This document shows positions 25,495 through 35,150 of a DNA stretch of 64,000 nucleotides, piece by piece. The DNA is from Lentisphaeraceae bacterium (GTDB lineage: Bacteria > Verrucomicrobiota > Kiritimatiellia > RFP12 > DVOR01). How positions within the stretch are numbered: the stretch's first letter is position 1; every line of letters begins with the position of its first letter. The notes under the pieces were generated by a model that saw nothing but the letters and a program-made list of their open reading frames with translations, was not told where the DNA came from and ran no database searches. The position numbers and the translations under genes were made by a program. The stretch spans positions 1 to 64,000 of the forward strand of contig SFJE01000008.1 in NCBI GenBank assembly GCA_004555175.1, written 5' to 3'.

Positions 25495-26217
25495 ATGCTC
25501 ACCCCTCTCAAGCTCGGCGTCAATATCGACCACGCCGCCACCCTTCGTCAAGCCCGTGGCGTTGACTACCCCAACCTCGTGGAAATTGCCCGCCTCGCCG
25601 AACGCGGCGGGGCCGATGGCATCACCATCCACCTGCGTGAAGACCGTCGCCACATCCAGGATGCCGACGTCTACACCCTGCGCAAAACCCTTACCACCCG
25701 CATGAACCTCGAGATGGCCAACAACCCCGAGATCGTGCGCATCGCCCTGGAGGTCCGCCCCGACGAAGTCTGCCTCGTCCCCGAACGCCGCCAAGAGCTC
25801 ACCACCGAAGGCGGCCTCGACGCCGCCGGCCAGCTCTCGGCCCTGCGCCCGACCGTCCAGGCCCTCGCCGCCAATGGCACCCACGTCTCGCTCTTCATCG
25901 CCCCCGAGCGCAAGCAGCTCGAAGCCGCCGCCGAACTCGGCGCGCCCTACGTCGAGCTCCACACCGGCGCCTACGCCAATGCCACCGGCGACGAACTCAA
26001 GCGCGAAGTCGATGCCCTCCACGAGGCCGCCGCCTATGGCGCCAAGCTCGGCCTGCGCGTCAATGCCGGCCACGGCCTGACCATGGAGAACGTCAAGCCC
26101 CTGCTCGACATCCCGAACCTCGACACCCTCAACATCGGCCACAGTATCATCGCCCACGCCCTCTTTGTCGGCATCGAGCAATCTGTGCGCGATATGGTCG
26201 CCGCCTGCGCGCGCTAA
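25495..26217 (+). CDS. pdxJ: Pyridoxine 5'-phosphate synthase
   Basis: PdxJ joins 3-amino-2-oxopropyl phosphate and deoxyxylulose phosphate to make pyridoxine 5'-phosphate, the last ring-forming step of DXP-dependent vitamin B6 synthesis. The 240-residue TIM barrel has KLGVNIDHAATLRQARG, GGADGITIHLREDRRHI, NLEMA, RRQELTTEGGLD, VELHTGAYAN, VNAGHGLTMEN and LNIGHSIIAHALFVG, all diagnostic. The ATG has no ribosome site but a -10 box 6 nt upstream. tgt follows after 9 nt. Confidence 0.97.
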   Translation: MLTPLKLGVNIDHAATLRQARGVDYPNLVEIARLAERGGADGITIHLREDRRHIQDADVYTLRKTLTTRMNLEMANNPEIVRIALEVRPDEVCLVPERRQELTTEGGLDAAGQLSALRPTVQALAANGTHVSLFIAPERKQLEAAAELGAPYVELHTGAYANATGDELKREVDALHEAAAYGAKLGLRVNAGHGLTMENVKPLLDIPNLDTLNIGHSIIAHALFVGIEQSVRDMVAACAR

Positions 26218-26226
26218 CTCTCGCTT

Positions 26227-27390
26227 ATGGCAGACCTCGCTCCCCGCTCTGTCGGCACCTACGAAATCCTCCACGAAGATGCCCACTCCGGCGCCCGCAT
26301 CGGCCGCCTCTGGACCCAACACGGCCCGGTCGAGACCCCCGTCTTCATGCCCGTGGGCACGCAAGCCACCGTCAAGACCCTCGCGGCCGATGACCTCGAA
26401 GCCCTGCGCGCACCCATCATCCTCGGCAACACCTACCACCTCATGCTCCGCCCCGGGATGGAGGTGATGGCGCAACTCGGCGGCCTGCACGCCTTCCAAG
26501 ATTGGCACGGCCCCATCCTCACCGACTCGGGCGGCTTCCAAGTCTTCTCCCTCTCCTCCCTGCGCAAAATCACCGAGGAAGGCGTCTCCTTCCAATCGCA
26601 CATCGATGGCCGCCGCCTCTTCATGGGCCCCAAGGAATCGATGGCCGTCCAGCGCGTCCTGGGCTCGGACATCGCGATGCTCTTCGATGAGTGCATTCCC
26701 TATCCCGCCACGCCAGACTACGCCGCCAAGAGCGTCGAAAAGACCCTCCGCTGGGCGCGCGTCTGCCTGGAGCAACCCCGCGCCGAGGGCCAACTCTATT
26801 TTGGCATCGTCCAAGGCTCGGAATACGCCCACCTGCGCAAACACTGCGCCCAAGAACTCGCCGCAATGGAGCAAGACGGCCTCAACGGCTTCGCCGTCGG
26901 CGGCGTCTCGGTCGGCGAACCCGAACCCTTCATCCTCAAAGGCATTAGCGACTCCGTCCCCTTTATGCCCCGCCACCGCCCCCGCTACGTGATGGGCCTG
27001 GGCGACCTCTGGCAAATGACCGAAGCCGTCGGCATGGGCTGCGACATGTTCGATTGCGTCATCCCCACCCGCAACGCCCGCAACGGCTCGGCCTTCACCA
27101 ATGATGGCCCCTACCCCGTCAAAGCCGGCGCCTGGAAGGCCTCCAACCTCCCCGTCGAGCCCGGCTGCACCTGCCCCTGCTGCGCGCGCTACACCCGCGG
27201 CTACGTCCGCCACCTCCTCAACACCTCCGAGATGCTCGGCTACCGCCTCCTCACCCTCCACAACATCCACTGCTACCTCCGCTTTATGGAGCGCATGCGC
27301 CAAGCCATCGCAAACGATTGCTTCCTCGACTTCCGCGCCGAAGCCTACGCCCGCCTCCGCGAGCACCCCACCCGTGGCCAAACCCCCTAA
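26227..27390 (+). CDS. tgt: Queuine tRNA-ribosyltransferase
   Basis: Tgt swaps guanine 34 for preQ1 in tRNAs with GUN anticodons. The 387-residue enzyme has VFMPVGTQATVKTL, the substrate Asp in LTDSGGFQVFSL, FGIVQGSEYAHLRKH, GGVSVGEP, the nucleophile region MFDCVIPTRNARNG and the zinc site CTCPCCARYTRGYVRHLL with the distal His. Complete and of normal length. The queuosine synthesis genes are not in this window. Confidence 0.97.
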   Translation: MADLAPRSVGTYEILHEDAHSGARIGRLWTQHGPVETPVFMPVGTQATVKTLAADDLEALRAPIILGNTYHLMLRPGMEVMAQLGGLHAFQDWHGPILTDSGGFQVFSLSSLRKITEEGVSFQSHIDGRRLFMGPKESMAVQRVLGSDIAMLFDECIPYPATPDYAAKSVEKTLRWARVCLEQPRAEGQLYFGIVQGSEYAHLRKHCAQELAAMEQDGLNGFAVGGVSVGEPEPFILKGISDSVPFMPRHRPRYVMGLGDLWQMTEAVGMGCDMFDCVIPTRNARNGSAFTNDGPYPVKAGAWKASNLPVEPGCTCPCCARYTRGYVRHLLNTSEMLGYRLLTLHNIHCYLRFMERMRQAIANDCFLDFRAEAYARLREHPTRGQTP

Positions 27391-27436
27391 TCCACTCGCC
27401 AGCCACCGCCCGCAGGGCCACCGCGCGCGCAGAGTG

Positions 27437-27445
27437 TGCTATACT
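27437..27445 (+). promoter_or_regulatory. Extended -10 promoter, probably leaderless
   Basis: TGCTATACT is followed by CCCCACT and the ATG of the restriction gene (7-nt gap). There is no Shine-Dalgarno sequence in the gap. Confidence 0.65.
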
Positions 27446-27452
27446 CCCCACT

Positions 27453-30074
27453 ATGGAACATTGGGATACGATACTGGCGCGGTTAGGGCAGTTTGCCAAG
27501 GAACACCGCGAGGATAGCGACGAGAAGCAGCAGGCGGCGACCTTCCTCGACGGCTTTGCCGCCTGTTTTGGCCTCAAGATCGAGCATGAGGTGCCACTCA
27601 AGGACCCCGCCTCGGCCTCGACAAAGTTCATCGACGGCCTCTTCCCCGGCAAGCTCCTCCTTGAGATGAAGAGCCGTGGCAAGAACCTCTCCGATGCCTA
27701 CCTCCAGGCGCAGGCCTACTGCGCGCTCTTAGGCGAAGCCGCCCCGCGCTACCTCCTCTGCTGCGACTTTGAGCACTGGCACTTCTTCGACCGCCAGAGC
27801 GGCCGCGCCAAAAAGTTCCTCCTGCGCGACCTCCCCAAGCGCGGCCACCTCTTCCGCTTCCTCCTCGATGAGGCCCTCGACCCCGACTGGGGCGAGCAGC
27901 AGGATGTCACCATCAAGGCCGCCGAAAAGATGGCCCGCCTCTGCGATGCCCTCGATGCCACCGGATACGACCCGGCAGACCTCCCCCTCCTCCTCACCCG
28001 CCTGCTCTTCTGCGTCTTTGCCGACGACACCGGCATCTTTGCCCCCAACACCTTCACCGCCTACATCCAGCGCACCCTCACCACCTCCCTCGGCGACGCC
28101 CTCACGCACCTCTTCACCCTCCTCGATGCCGACGACTCCCGCCGCGACCGCCTCCCCTGGCTCTCCGAACGCGACCGAGAGCGCTTCCGCTACATCAATG
28201 GCGGCCTCTTCCGCGGCACCATCCAGCCGCCAGACTTCACCCCCGCCACCCGCGATTGCCTCCTCGACCTCTGCAACCACGATTGGCGCAGCGTCTCCCC
28301 TGCCATCTTTGGCTCCCTCTTCCAGGGCGTCACCGACCCCAAGCGCCGCCACGACTTCGGTGCCCACTACACCAGCGAAACCAACATCCTCGCCCTCATC
28401 CGCCCCCTCTTCCTCGACGCCCTGCGCGCCGACCTCGCCGCCGCCGTCACCCCCGCCCAGCTCGACGCCCTCCACGCCCGCCTCGCCGCCCTCACCTTCC
28501 TCGACCCCGCCTGCGGCTGCGGCAACTTCCTCATCGTCGCCTACCGCGAACTCCGCCGCCTAGAGCTCGACCTCCTGCGCAAGCGCCACCCCAACCCCGC
28601 CTTCGCCCCGCCCCTCGCCGAGCTCCTCAAGGTCCGCGTCACCCAATTCTACGGCCTGGAGATCGAGCCCTTCCCCGCCCAAATCGCCCAGACCGGCCTC
28701 TGGCTCACCGACCACCTCGCCAACCTCGACGCCTCCGCCGCCTTTAACCAACCCTACGACCGCCTCCCCCTCCGCGACTCCCCCCACATCCTCTGCGCCA
28801 ACGCCCTCTCCACTCCCTGGCCCACCACCTCCTTCATCATGGGCAATCCGCCCTTCCTCGGGGCTATGCTAATGAGCCGAACGCAGAAGGCGGAGCTTGA
28901 GACCGTCTTCAAGAAGATGCGCGGTTGCGGTGAGATGGACTATGTGACTTGCTGGTATCGCCTGGCTGCCGACAAAATGAAGGAACATCCTTCCACGCGC
29001 GCGGCCTTCGTCTCTACCAACTCCATCTCCCAAGGCCTCCAGCCGGCCCTTCTGTGGAAGCCCCTCTACGCCGAAGGCTTCCGCATCAACTTTGGCGTGC
29101 CCACCTTCAAGTGGTCCAACGAAGCCAAAGGCAAGGCCGCCGTCCACTGCGTCATCGAAGGTTTCTCCCTCCTGGGTGAAAACCGCTATACGCCCTACCT
29201 CACCGAGGGCGAGAGCATTATTGTGGAAGAGCGGGGCTCGCCGCTGTGCGATGTTCCGCCAATGACCTTCGGCAGTATGCCCCGCGATGGTGGCAACTTT
29301 GTCCTCACACCGGAAGAGCGCGCCGCACTCATTGCCGAGGAGCCGGAGGCGGAACCTTGGATAAGGCTTTACCTCGGGGCTTCGGAGTTTATCCGGGGCG
29401 GTGAGCGTTACTGCCTGTGGCTGAAGGATGTCGACCCAGCCCTCCTGCGTAAATGCCCGATGGTGCGCAAGCGTGTAGAGGCTGTGCGGGACTTCCGAGC
29501 CGCAAGCAAGGCCGCTGCCACCCGCAAGTTCGCCGAAACGCCAACCCTCTTCTGTCAGATTGCTCAGCCGAATAGCAATTACATCCTCGTGCCTGGTGTC
29601 TCCTCCGAAGCGCGGCAGTATGTTCCTATCGGTTTTATGGATGCCTCTGTCATCGCCTCTAACGCGGTCTTCCTCATCCCCAACGCCACGCTGTATCACT
29701 TTGGGGTGCTGACGAGCTCGGTGCATAATGCGTGGATGCGGGCGGTCTGCGGGCGGTTGGAGATGCGCTACCGCTACTCGAAGGACATCGTCTACAATAA
29801 CTTCCCGTGGCCGGAGGCGGATGAGGCCCTGCGCGCGGCGGTGGAGGAGAAGGCCCAAGCCATCCTCGATGCGCGCGCCCAATTCCCCGGCGCCTCCTTG
29901 GCCGATCTCTACGATCCGCTCGCGATGCCTCCCGCCCTCCGCAAGGCCCACACCGCCCTCGATCGACTCCTCCTCAAAGCCTACGCCCTCCCCGCCGACA
30001 CCCCCGAACCCGAGGTGGTCAAGGCCCTTCTCGCGCGCTACGCCGCGCTCACAACCACAAAACAGAAAGCATAA
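27453..30074 (+). CDS. MmeI-type single-chain restriction endonuclease and adenine methyltransferase (type IIL/IIG)
   Basis: The 873-residue protein combines DNA cutting and adenine-N6 methylation, like MmeI (about 920 residues). The N-terminal nuclease motif D-x9-E-x-K is Asp61, Glu71, Lys73 (DGLFPGKLLLEMK), the spacing reported for MmeI. A helical linker follows. The methyltransferase has motif I LDPACGCGNFLIVAYRELRR near residue 350 and motif IV GNPPFL near 465. The last ~300 residues carry the presumed target-recognition domain. No separate R, M or S gene is nearby, as expected of this class. Codon use becomes less C-ending in the 28.9-29.8 kb part, perhaps from exchange of the recognition domain. 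The target sequence cannot be predicted. Confidence 0.88.
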   Translation: MEHWDTILARLGQFAKEHREDSDEKQQAATFLDGFAACFGLKIEHEVPLKDPASASTKFIDGLFPGKLLLEMKSRGKNLSDAYLQAQAYCALLGEAAPRYLLCCDFEHWHFFDRQSGRAKKFLLRDLPKRGHLFRFLLDEALDPDWGEQQDVTIKAAEKMARLCDALDATGYDPADLPLLLTRLLFCVFADDTGIFAPNTFTAYIQRTLTTSLGDALTHLFTLLDADDSRRDRLPWLSERDRERFRYINGGLFRGTIQPPDFTPATRDCLLDLCNHDWRSVSPAIFGSLFQGVTDPKRRHDFGAHYTSETNILALIRPLFLDALRADLAAAVTPAQLDALHARLAALTFLDPACGCGNFLIVAYRELRRLELDLLRKRHPNPAFAPPLAELLKVRVTQFYGLEIEPFPAQIAQTGLWLTDHLANLDASAAFNQPYDRLPLRDSPHILCANALSTPWPTTSFIMGNPPFLGAMLMSRTQKAELETVFKKMRGCGEMDYVTCWYRLAADKMKEHPSTRAAFVSTNSISQGLQPALLWKPLYAEGFRINFGVPTFKWSNEAKGKAAVHCVIEGFSLLGENRYTPYLTEGESIIVEERGSPLCDVPPMTFGSMPRDGGNFVLTPEERAALIAEEPEAEPWIRLYLGASEFIRGGERYCLWLKDVDPALLRKCPMVRKRVEAVRDFRAASKAAATRKFAETPTLFCQIAQPNSNYILVPGVSSEARQYVPIGFMDASVIASNAVFLIPNATLYHFGVLTSSVHNAWMRAVCGRLEMRYRYSKDIVYNNFPWPEADEALRAAVEEKAQAILDARAQFPGASLADLYDPLAMPPALRKAHTALDRLLLKAYALPADTPEPEVVKALLARYAALTTTKQKA

Positions 30075-30118
30075 AGCCCCCGCGCACGCTGAAAGCCGCG
30101 CAGCCCGCTTCGCGCCTG

Positions 30119-30660
30119 GCGCATCCAACCGCGCAGCGGCTCGGCGGCGCAAGCAGCCTAGTCGGCAATCCTGTGGCGTAAGCCCCGGGCCGGCGGTCCT
30201 GTGGCGCCCCTTCCGCGCCTTGGCGCTTCCAACCGCGCAGCGGCCCGGCGGCGCAAGCCGCCTAGTCGGCAGCCCTGTGGCGCCCCTCCCGCGCCTTGGC
30301 GCATCCAACCGCGCAGCGGCCCGGCGGCGCAAGCCGCCTAGTCGGCTGTCCTGTGGCGCCCCTCCCGCGCCTGGCGCTTCCAGCCGCGCAGCGGCCCGGC
30401 GGCGCAAGCCGCCTAGTCGGCAGCCCTGTGGCGCCGCTCCCGCGCCTGGCGCTTCCAACCGCGCAGCGCCCCGGCGGCGTAAGCCGCCTAGTCGGCAGCC
30501 CTGTGGCGCCCCTCCCGCGCCTGGCGCTTCCAGCCGCGCAGCGGCCCGGCGGCGCAAGCCGCCTAGTCGGCAGTCCTGTGGCGCCCCTCCCGCGCCTGGC
30601 GCTTCCAGCCGCGCAGCGGCCCGGCGGCGCAGCCGCCTAGTTGGCGGTTCTGTGGCGCGG
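30119..30660. repeat. 75-bp tandem repeat array
   Basis: Seven copies begin at about 30119, 30223, 30299, 30374, 30449, 30524 and 30599; the last intervals are exactly 75 bp, and the first is longer by a ~28-bp insertion. Each contains CCGCGCAGCGGCCCGGCGGC and GCCTAGTCGGCAGCCCTGTG. It fills the 30075-30678 gap between the restriction gene and the convergent HIT gene; no gene is seen there. Confidence 0.9.
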
Positions 30661-30678
30661 CATATTTGCCGCGCGGGG

Positions 30679-31110
30679 TCATTCGCCGCGGAGGGCGGAG
30701 AGGATGGCCGGGAAGTCTTTGGCGGCGGCAAGTTCATCCCCGGCGAGGGGGGCCCAGCCATTGGGCTGGCCGGCGTAGCGGGGGATGAGGTGGAAGTGGA
30801 CGTGGAAGACGGTCTGCCCGGCGACTTCGCCATTGAGCTGGAGGAGGGCGAGGCCATCGCAGTGGAGGCGGTTTTTGAGGAGGGTGGCCACGCGTTGGAC
30901 GGCGGGCATCACGCCGGCGAGCTCTTCGGGGGGCAGGTGGAAGAGGTCGGGCGCGTGGAACTTGGGGATGACGAGGGTGTGGCCGCGGCCGAAGGGATTA
31001 ATGTCCAAGAAGGCGTAGGCGTGCTCATCCTCAAAGACCTTGTGGGAGGGGATTTCGCCGCGGATGATTTTGCAGAAGATGCAGTCGCAATCGGAGGCAG
31101 GGGTGCTCAT
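30679..31110 (-). CDS. HIT family nucleotide hydrolase
   Basis: The 143-residue protein has the Zn-site-like start CIFCKIIRGEIPSHKVFED, the block DINPFGRGHTLVIPKFH and the histidine triad HVHFHLIP near residue 103. Such proteins hydrolyse nucleoside phosphoramidates or dinucleoside polyphosphates. It is preceded on the same strand by the 654-residue protein (stop 21 nt upstream), so it is likely the last gene of a folD-led transcript. Confidence 0.93.
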   Translation of the reverse strand: MSTPASDCDCIFCKIIRGEIPSHKVFEDEHAYAFLDINPFGRGHTLVIPKFHAPDLFHLPPEELAGVMPAVQRVATLLKNRLHCDGLALLQLNGEVAGQTVFHVHFHLIPRYAGQPNGWAPLAGDELAAAKDFPAILSALRGE

Positions 31111-31131
31111 GAGGGGCCTTTCGGGGCGGGG

Positions 31132-33096
31132 TTAGAGATTGATGTAGTCGCGCAAGTGGCAGGCAAGGGCGTGGGCGTTGACGGCATCGAGGCGCGCGAG
31201 GACGCACTTCCAGCGGTAGGCGATCGAGCCATTGACGTCCATCGGCCGATCGCGGAAGAGGGTGTCGAAGCCGGCGCGACGCTCGCGGTAGACGCGCTGG
31301 ATGCGGGCGAGCTCATCCTCGAAGCTGTTGACGAAGATGTCGGCGAGCACCTCGAAGTCGGTGGTAAAGAGGTCCTTGCGGCGGTTGAGGGCGGCGGCGT
31401 AGTCGGCGATGGTCTCGACGTAGGGGCGCGCGTAGTTGGTGAAGGAGCCGGTGGGCTCGGAGAGGATGAGGTGCTGGGGGAGGTGAAAGGCGTTGAGCTG
31501 GATGACCTCGTCGCCGTCGTCGAAGATGGTCTTGCCGCCCTCGACGGTGGCGCGGCCGACGACGATATTGGGCGCGGCGGCCTGACCGAGGAGGCGGCAG
31601 AAGGCGGTGGCGAAGGCGTCGGAGGCGTAGAGGTGCTCGGGGATCTTGTCGGTGGCGAAGCCGGAGATGTAGTCGCGCTCAAAGTAGCCGGTCCAGACAT
31701 TCTGCAGGGCGCCATCGCGGTCGCGCACCAATTCGCGGAAGGTGCGCGGGATCATCGTGGCGGGCAGGTGCATGCCCAGTTGCCGCGCGCCGAGGCGGCG
31801 GTCCATCACGTAGTCGGTGTAGTCCTCGGCCTCGATCATCGATTGCAGCAACGGCTTGCCCTCGGCCAGGTGCGAGGCCACGGTCCAGCGCTGAATGCGG
31901 ATAATCTTCACCTGCGGCTTGTCGCGATAGCGCTCCTTGAGTTCAACGATGTAAACGAAGGCGCGCGGTCCCTGCCCGGTGCGACCGGAGAGCGAGCGGC
32001 GCGTGCGGCCGATGTTGACGTATTCAATCTGCGAGTATTCGCGCACGTAGTTGAAGAGGATGGCGCGGGCGCGGTGGTCGCAGAGGCGGCGGAGCTGGTC
32101 ATCCTCGGGGTGCTCATCGGCTTCGGAGAAGATGGGGTCGAAGAAGAGTTCGCCCTCGGCCACGCGCCCGCCGGGGAGCCACTCGATCTGCATAAAGAAC
32201 TCGGGCGAAAGGCCCTCGATGACGGCGGCCACGCCAGTTTCGTTGCTCTTCTGCACCAATGCGCCCGAGAGCGCGCGCCGCCAGCCCGGGTCATCGGGAT
32301 TATCCTGGCGCAGGCTCGGATCCTTCACCCCCTGCTCGAAGGCCGAGAGGAGCCGACTATATGCCGCGCGCAGAGTCTTTTCATCCATCTCGGCGAAGGG
32401 CTCGTCGGCGAACTGCTGAACACTCATCGCCTCGGCGGGCAGGAAGTCAATCTCCGGATTGGCGAAGCGGTTGCGGCACTGCAGGTTCTTCTGGATTTCG
32501 AGCAAGAGCGCGCGCAACTCGGCCTCGGGCAGGTCGCCAATCGAACGGAAGGCGCCCAGGGTCAGGAAGCGCGTGCCGGTGAGGTGGTTGTAGTAGTAGA
32601 TGGCGCGCGAACCGATCCCCACGCGCGCATTCTCAATGAGCGTACGGATCTCCTCCTCGTAGCGCGGAATCGGCGCCATCCGCCACGCCTCGCCGCACTG
32701 GCGCAGCGCATCGCGCACCTGCGAAGACTGGATGTTCAGGTACCTAATCTTGCGCTTGGAGACGTAGTGCTGCAGGAAGGCATCGCCGCGCATCGCCAGC
32801 TCCATCCGGCGCGGGTCCGGGCGAATAAGCGCGTAGTTTTCATCGAAGAGCAGGTCGACGCTCTCGGCGATCTCCAGATCCACCTCCGCATCGGTGAGCG
32901 GCGGCTCGCCCCCCTCCATCCGGCGGCGGTTGAGCTCCTCGATAAAGGCCATGCGCTGCATGGCGTGAATGCCTGGCAGGGTGACCAAGCCCGGCGTCCG
33001 CAAAAAGACCGTACCAATGCGCGTGCACAACCCGCCCTTGGCGTTGCGCTCAAAGGGCTTCGGCCCCAGCTCAATCACCCCTTCCGGCTTGGTCAT
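31132..33096 (-). CDS. Conserved-looking protein of unknown function (654 residues)
   Basis: I do not recognise this family. There is no signal peptide and no membrane helix, so it is probably cytoplasmic. It is rich in charged residues with mixed helix and strand. Notable segments are [20 protein letters not shown] (~170), [20 protein letters not shown] (~385) and [16 protein letters not shown] (~555). No P-loop, nuclease or methylase motif is seen. Its ATG overlaps the folD stop (ATGA), and a HIT gene follows after 21 nt. Regular codon use matches its neighbours, so it appears resident. The overlap suggests co-expression with folD, not a shared function. Confidence 0.75.
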   Translation of the reverse strand: MTKPEGVIELGPKPFERNAKGGLCTRIGTVFLRTPGLVTLPGIHAMQRMAFIEELNRRRMEGGEPPLTDAEVDLEIAESVDLLFDENYALIRPDPRRMELAMRGDAFLQHYVSKRKIRYLNIQSSQVRDALRQCGEAWRMAPIPRYEEEIRTLIENARVGIGSRAIYYYNHLTGTRFLTLGAFRSIGDLPEAELRALLLEIQKNLQCRNRFANPEIDFLPAEAMSVQQFADEPFAEMDEKTLRAAYSRLLSAFEQGVKDPSLRQDNPDDPGWRRALSGALVQKSNETGVAAVIEGLSPEFFMQIEWLPGGRVAEGELFFDPIFSEADEHPEDDQLRRLCDHRARAILFNYVREYSQIEYVNIGRTRRSLSGRTGQGPRAFVYIVELKERYRDKPQVKIIRIQRWTVASHLAEGKPLLQSMIEAEDYTDYVMDRRLGARQLGMHLPATMIPRTFRELVRDRDGALQNVWTGYFERDYISGFATDKIPEHLYASDAFATAFCRLLGQAAAPNIVVGRATVEGGKTIFDDGDEVIQLNAFHLPQHLILSEPTGSFTNYARPYVETIADYAAALNRRKDLFTTDFEVLADIFVNSFEDELARIQRVYRERRAGFDTLFRDRPMDVNGSIAYRWKCVLARLDAVNAHALACHLRDYINL

Positions 33097-33983
33097 GACC
33101 GCTGCCTCTTGGCCGCGCGCACCGCCGCCTGATGGGTGTTCTCAAGGAGCATCGTAATCGTCATCGGCCCCACCCCACCCGGCACCGGCGTGAGCTTCGA
33201 GGCCACCGCCGCCACGCTCTCAAAGTCGCAATCCCCACACAGGCGATAGCCCGTCTTCGTCCCCGCGCACGGCACGCGGTTGACCCCCACATCAATCACC
33301 ACCGCCCCGGGCTTGACCATCTCGCCGGTCACCGTGTTCGGCCGCCCCGAGGCCACCACCAGAATATCGGCCTGCCGCGTAAAGGCCGCCAGATCCTGCG
33401 TGGCCGTGTGGCAAAGCGTCACCGTGGCATTTCCGCCATTCTTCGCCGCCAGCAGATGGGCCACTGGCTTGCCCACAATATTGCTCCGCCCCACCACCAC
33501 CGCGTGCTTGCCCTTCGTCGCCACCCCGGCGCGCTCAAGCATCTTCATCACCCCGTGCGGCGTGCACGGCAGATAACACTCCTCGCCAATGACCATCTTC
33601 CCCACATTCACCGGCGTAAAGCCATCGACATCCTTCTCCGGGGCAATCGCGCGGATCACCTCCGCCTCATCCAACCCCTTCGGCAGCGGCAACTGCACCA
33701 AAATCCCGTGCACCGCCGGGTCGGCATTCAGCTCGGCAATCACCTGCAAGAGCTCGGCCTGCGTCGTCTCCGCCGGCAACCGAATATCGCGCGAGACCAT
33801 CCCCGCCTCCGCCAACGCCCGCTCCTTCGCCGTCACATAACTCTTCGAGGCCGGATCGTCCCCCACCAACACCACGCCCAACCCCGGCGTCACGCCCGTC
33901 TCGGCGCGCAATGCCGCCACCTTCTCCGCCATCTCCGCGCGCATCGCCGCTGCAAGTGCCTTGCCATCAATCAACTCTGCCAT
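33093..33983 (-). CDS. folD: Methylenetetrahydrofolate dehydrogenase / cyclohydrolase
   Basis: FolD interconverts methylene-, methenyl- and formyl-tetrahydrofolate. The 296-residue protein has [20 protein letters not shown] with the catalytic Lys, [54 protein letters not shown] and [16 protein letters not shown]. The ATG at 33983 is preceded by GGAGG; the frame stays open for ~240 nt upstream but that region is repeat sequence. The stop overlaps the next gene by 4 nt. Confidence 0.97.
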   Translation of the reverse strand: MAELIDGKALAAAMRAEMAEKVAALRAETGVTPGLGVVLVGDDPASKSYVTAKERALAEAGMVSRDIRLPAETTQAELLQVIAELNADPAVHGILVQLPLPKGLDEAEVIRAIAPEKDVDGFTPVNVGKMVIGEECYLPCTPHGVMKMLERAGVATKGKHAVVVGRSNIVGKPVAHLLAAKNGGNATVTLCHTATQDLAAFTRQADILVVASGRPNTVTGEMVKPGAVVIDVGVNRVPCAGTKTGYRLCGDCDFESVAAVASKLTPVPGGVGPMTITMLLENTHQAAVRAAKRQRS

Positions 33984-34005
33984 AATACCTCCAGATAACA
34001 CTTCT

Positions 34006-34014
34006 ACTTTACCA
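34006..34014 (-). promoter_or_regulatory. Extended -10 promoter of folD
   Basis: The minus strand reads TGGTAAAGT, 22 nt before the folD ATG, with GGAGG between. This is a leadered promoter. Confidence 0.45.
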
Positions 34015-34105
34015 CACGCGCCCCCCGCGCGCAAGCGCGGCGAGCTGGGGGGCGAGGCGCGCAGGGCAGGGCGAGGCGCGCGGGGGAAGCGAGAAGCGCG
34101 CTGGG

Positions 34106-34156
34106 CCGGATAATCCGGATAATCCGGAAATCCCGGAGATTCCGGAAATTCCGGGG
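34106..34156. repeat. Nine-base tandem repeat, CCGGANNNT type
   Basis: CCGGATAAT, CCGGATAAT, CCGGAAATC, CCGGAGATT, CCGGAAATT, CCGGGGG repeat every 9 bases between folD and prmA. The rest of this 270-bp gap is GC-rich and includes GCCGCCGTCCCCGGCGGC, which also occurs in the 93-bp array at 36252. Confidence 0.8.
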
Positions 34157-34239
34157 GCGGCCCTGCAAACCCTTCGCGCTGCCCGTTCTGACGGCCGCCG
34201 TCCCCGGCGGCCACCCTCACGCGCCGCAGGCGCCCTATA

Positions 34240-34248
34240 TGCTATACT
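34240..34248 (+). promoter_or_regulatory. Extended -10 promoter of prmA, probably leaderless
   Basis: TGCTATACT, then eight bases (CTAGGCCT), then the prmA ATG. No Shine-Dalgarno sequence. Confidence 0.65.
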
Positions 34249-34256
34249 CTAGGCCT

Positions 34257-35150
34257 ATGAAAGCGAGAGATCTGACCGTTGTATCGGCCGTACTGCCCAG
34301 CGCAGAGAGTGCCGATGTGTTGCTCGAGTTGCTCGATGGCGAGCGTTGGACGCCGACCATCTGGGAGGACATCGAAACCCGCCAGGCGCGGCTGGAGGTC
34401 TTCCTCGAAGACCCCGCGGCGGCGGACGGGGTCGAAGCCGAGCTACGCGCCCTGGCCGCCGTGGCCGGGCTGGAACTCACCCTCGAGCGCGGCACGCTCC
34501 CGGCGGCGGACTGGGCGGAGGCCTGGAAGCGCTTCTTCCACGTGGAGCACATCTCCGAGCGCGTCGTCATCCGCCCCTCCTGGGAGCCCTACACCCCCGC
34601 GCCCAACGAAGTGGTCATCACCCTCGACCCCGGCATGAGCTTCGGCACCGGCCGCCACCCCACCACCCGCGCCTGCCTCCAACTCCTCGACGCCCTCGCC
34701 ACCGGCGACCTCGCGCGCCCGGTCCTCGACATGGGCTGTGGCAGCGGCATCCTCGCCATCGCCGCCCGAAAACTCGGCTTCTCCCACGTCCGCGGCTTTG
34801 ACTACGACCCCGATGCCGTTGCCGTCGCCCGCGAGAACGCCCAGCTCAACGGCCTGGACATCCCCTTCGAGACCCGCGACCTCGCCGCCAACCTCGACCA
34901 AGGGGCCGTCGTCCTCGCCAACATCCTCGGCCCCGTGCTCATCGACTACGCCGCCGAGGTCGCCTGCGCCGTCCAGCCCGGCGGCGCGCTCATCGCCTCA
35001 GGCATCCTCGAGAGCCTCTACCCCCAAGTCCGTGCCGCCTTCGAGGCCCACGGCCTGCGCGAAGTCCGCAACCTCCTCATCGGCGAATGGCGCTCAGGCC
35101 TCTTCACCCCCGCACCGCAAGGCGCCACCCAAAAGGAGAACAACGCATGA
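34257..35150 (+). CDS. prmA: Ribosomal protein L11 methyltransferase
   Basis: PrmA trimethylates ribosomal protein L11 using SAM. The 297-residue protein has an N-terminal substrate-recognition region and then the methylase core: DPGMSFGTGRHPTTRACLQL, SAM motif LDMGCGSGILAIAARKLG, NGLDIPFE and VLANILGPVLID (the catalytic-site NIL). The ATG at 34257 is preferred to one 18 nt upstream that overlaps the -10 box. The stop overlaps the antiporter start (ATGA). Confidence 0.93.
   Translation: MKARDLTVVSAVLPSAESADVLLELLDGERWTPTIWEDIETRQARLEVFLEDPAAADGVEAELRALAAVAGLELTLERGTLPAADWAEAWKRFFHVEHISERVVIRPSWEPYTPAPNEVVITLDPGMSFGTGRHPTTRACLQLLDALATGDLARPVLDMGCGSGILAIAARKLGFSHVRGFDYDPDAVAVARENAQLNGLDIPFETRDLAANLDQGAVVLANILGPVLIDYAAEVACAVQPGGALIASGILESLYPQVRAAFEAHGLREVRNLLIGEWRSGLFTPAPQGATQKENNA

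Noticed and set aside
30119..30660. CRISPR array
   Set aside because: The 75-bp units are contiguous and almost identical along their whole length, with no unique spacers and no cas genes.
33984..34220. A longer folD with 79 extra N-terminal residues
   Set aside because: The extension is encoded by the 9-base repeat and low-complexity GC-rich DNA; the ATG at 33983 has GGAGG and a promoter just upstream.
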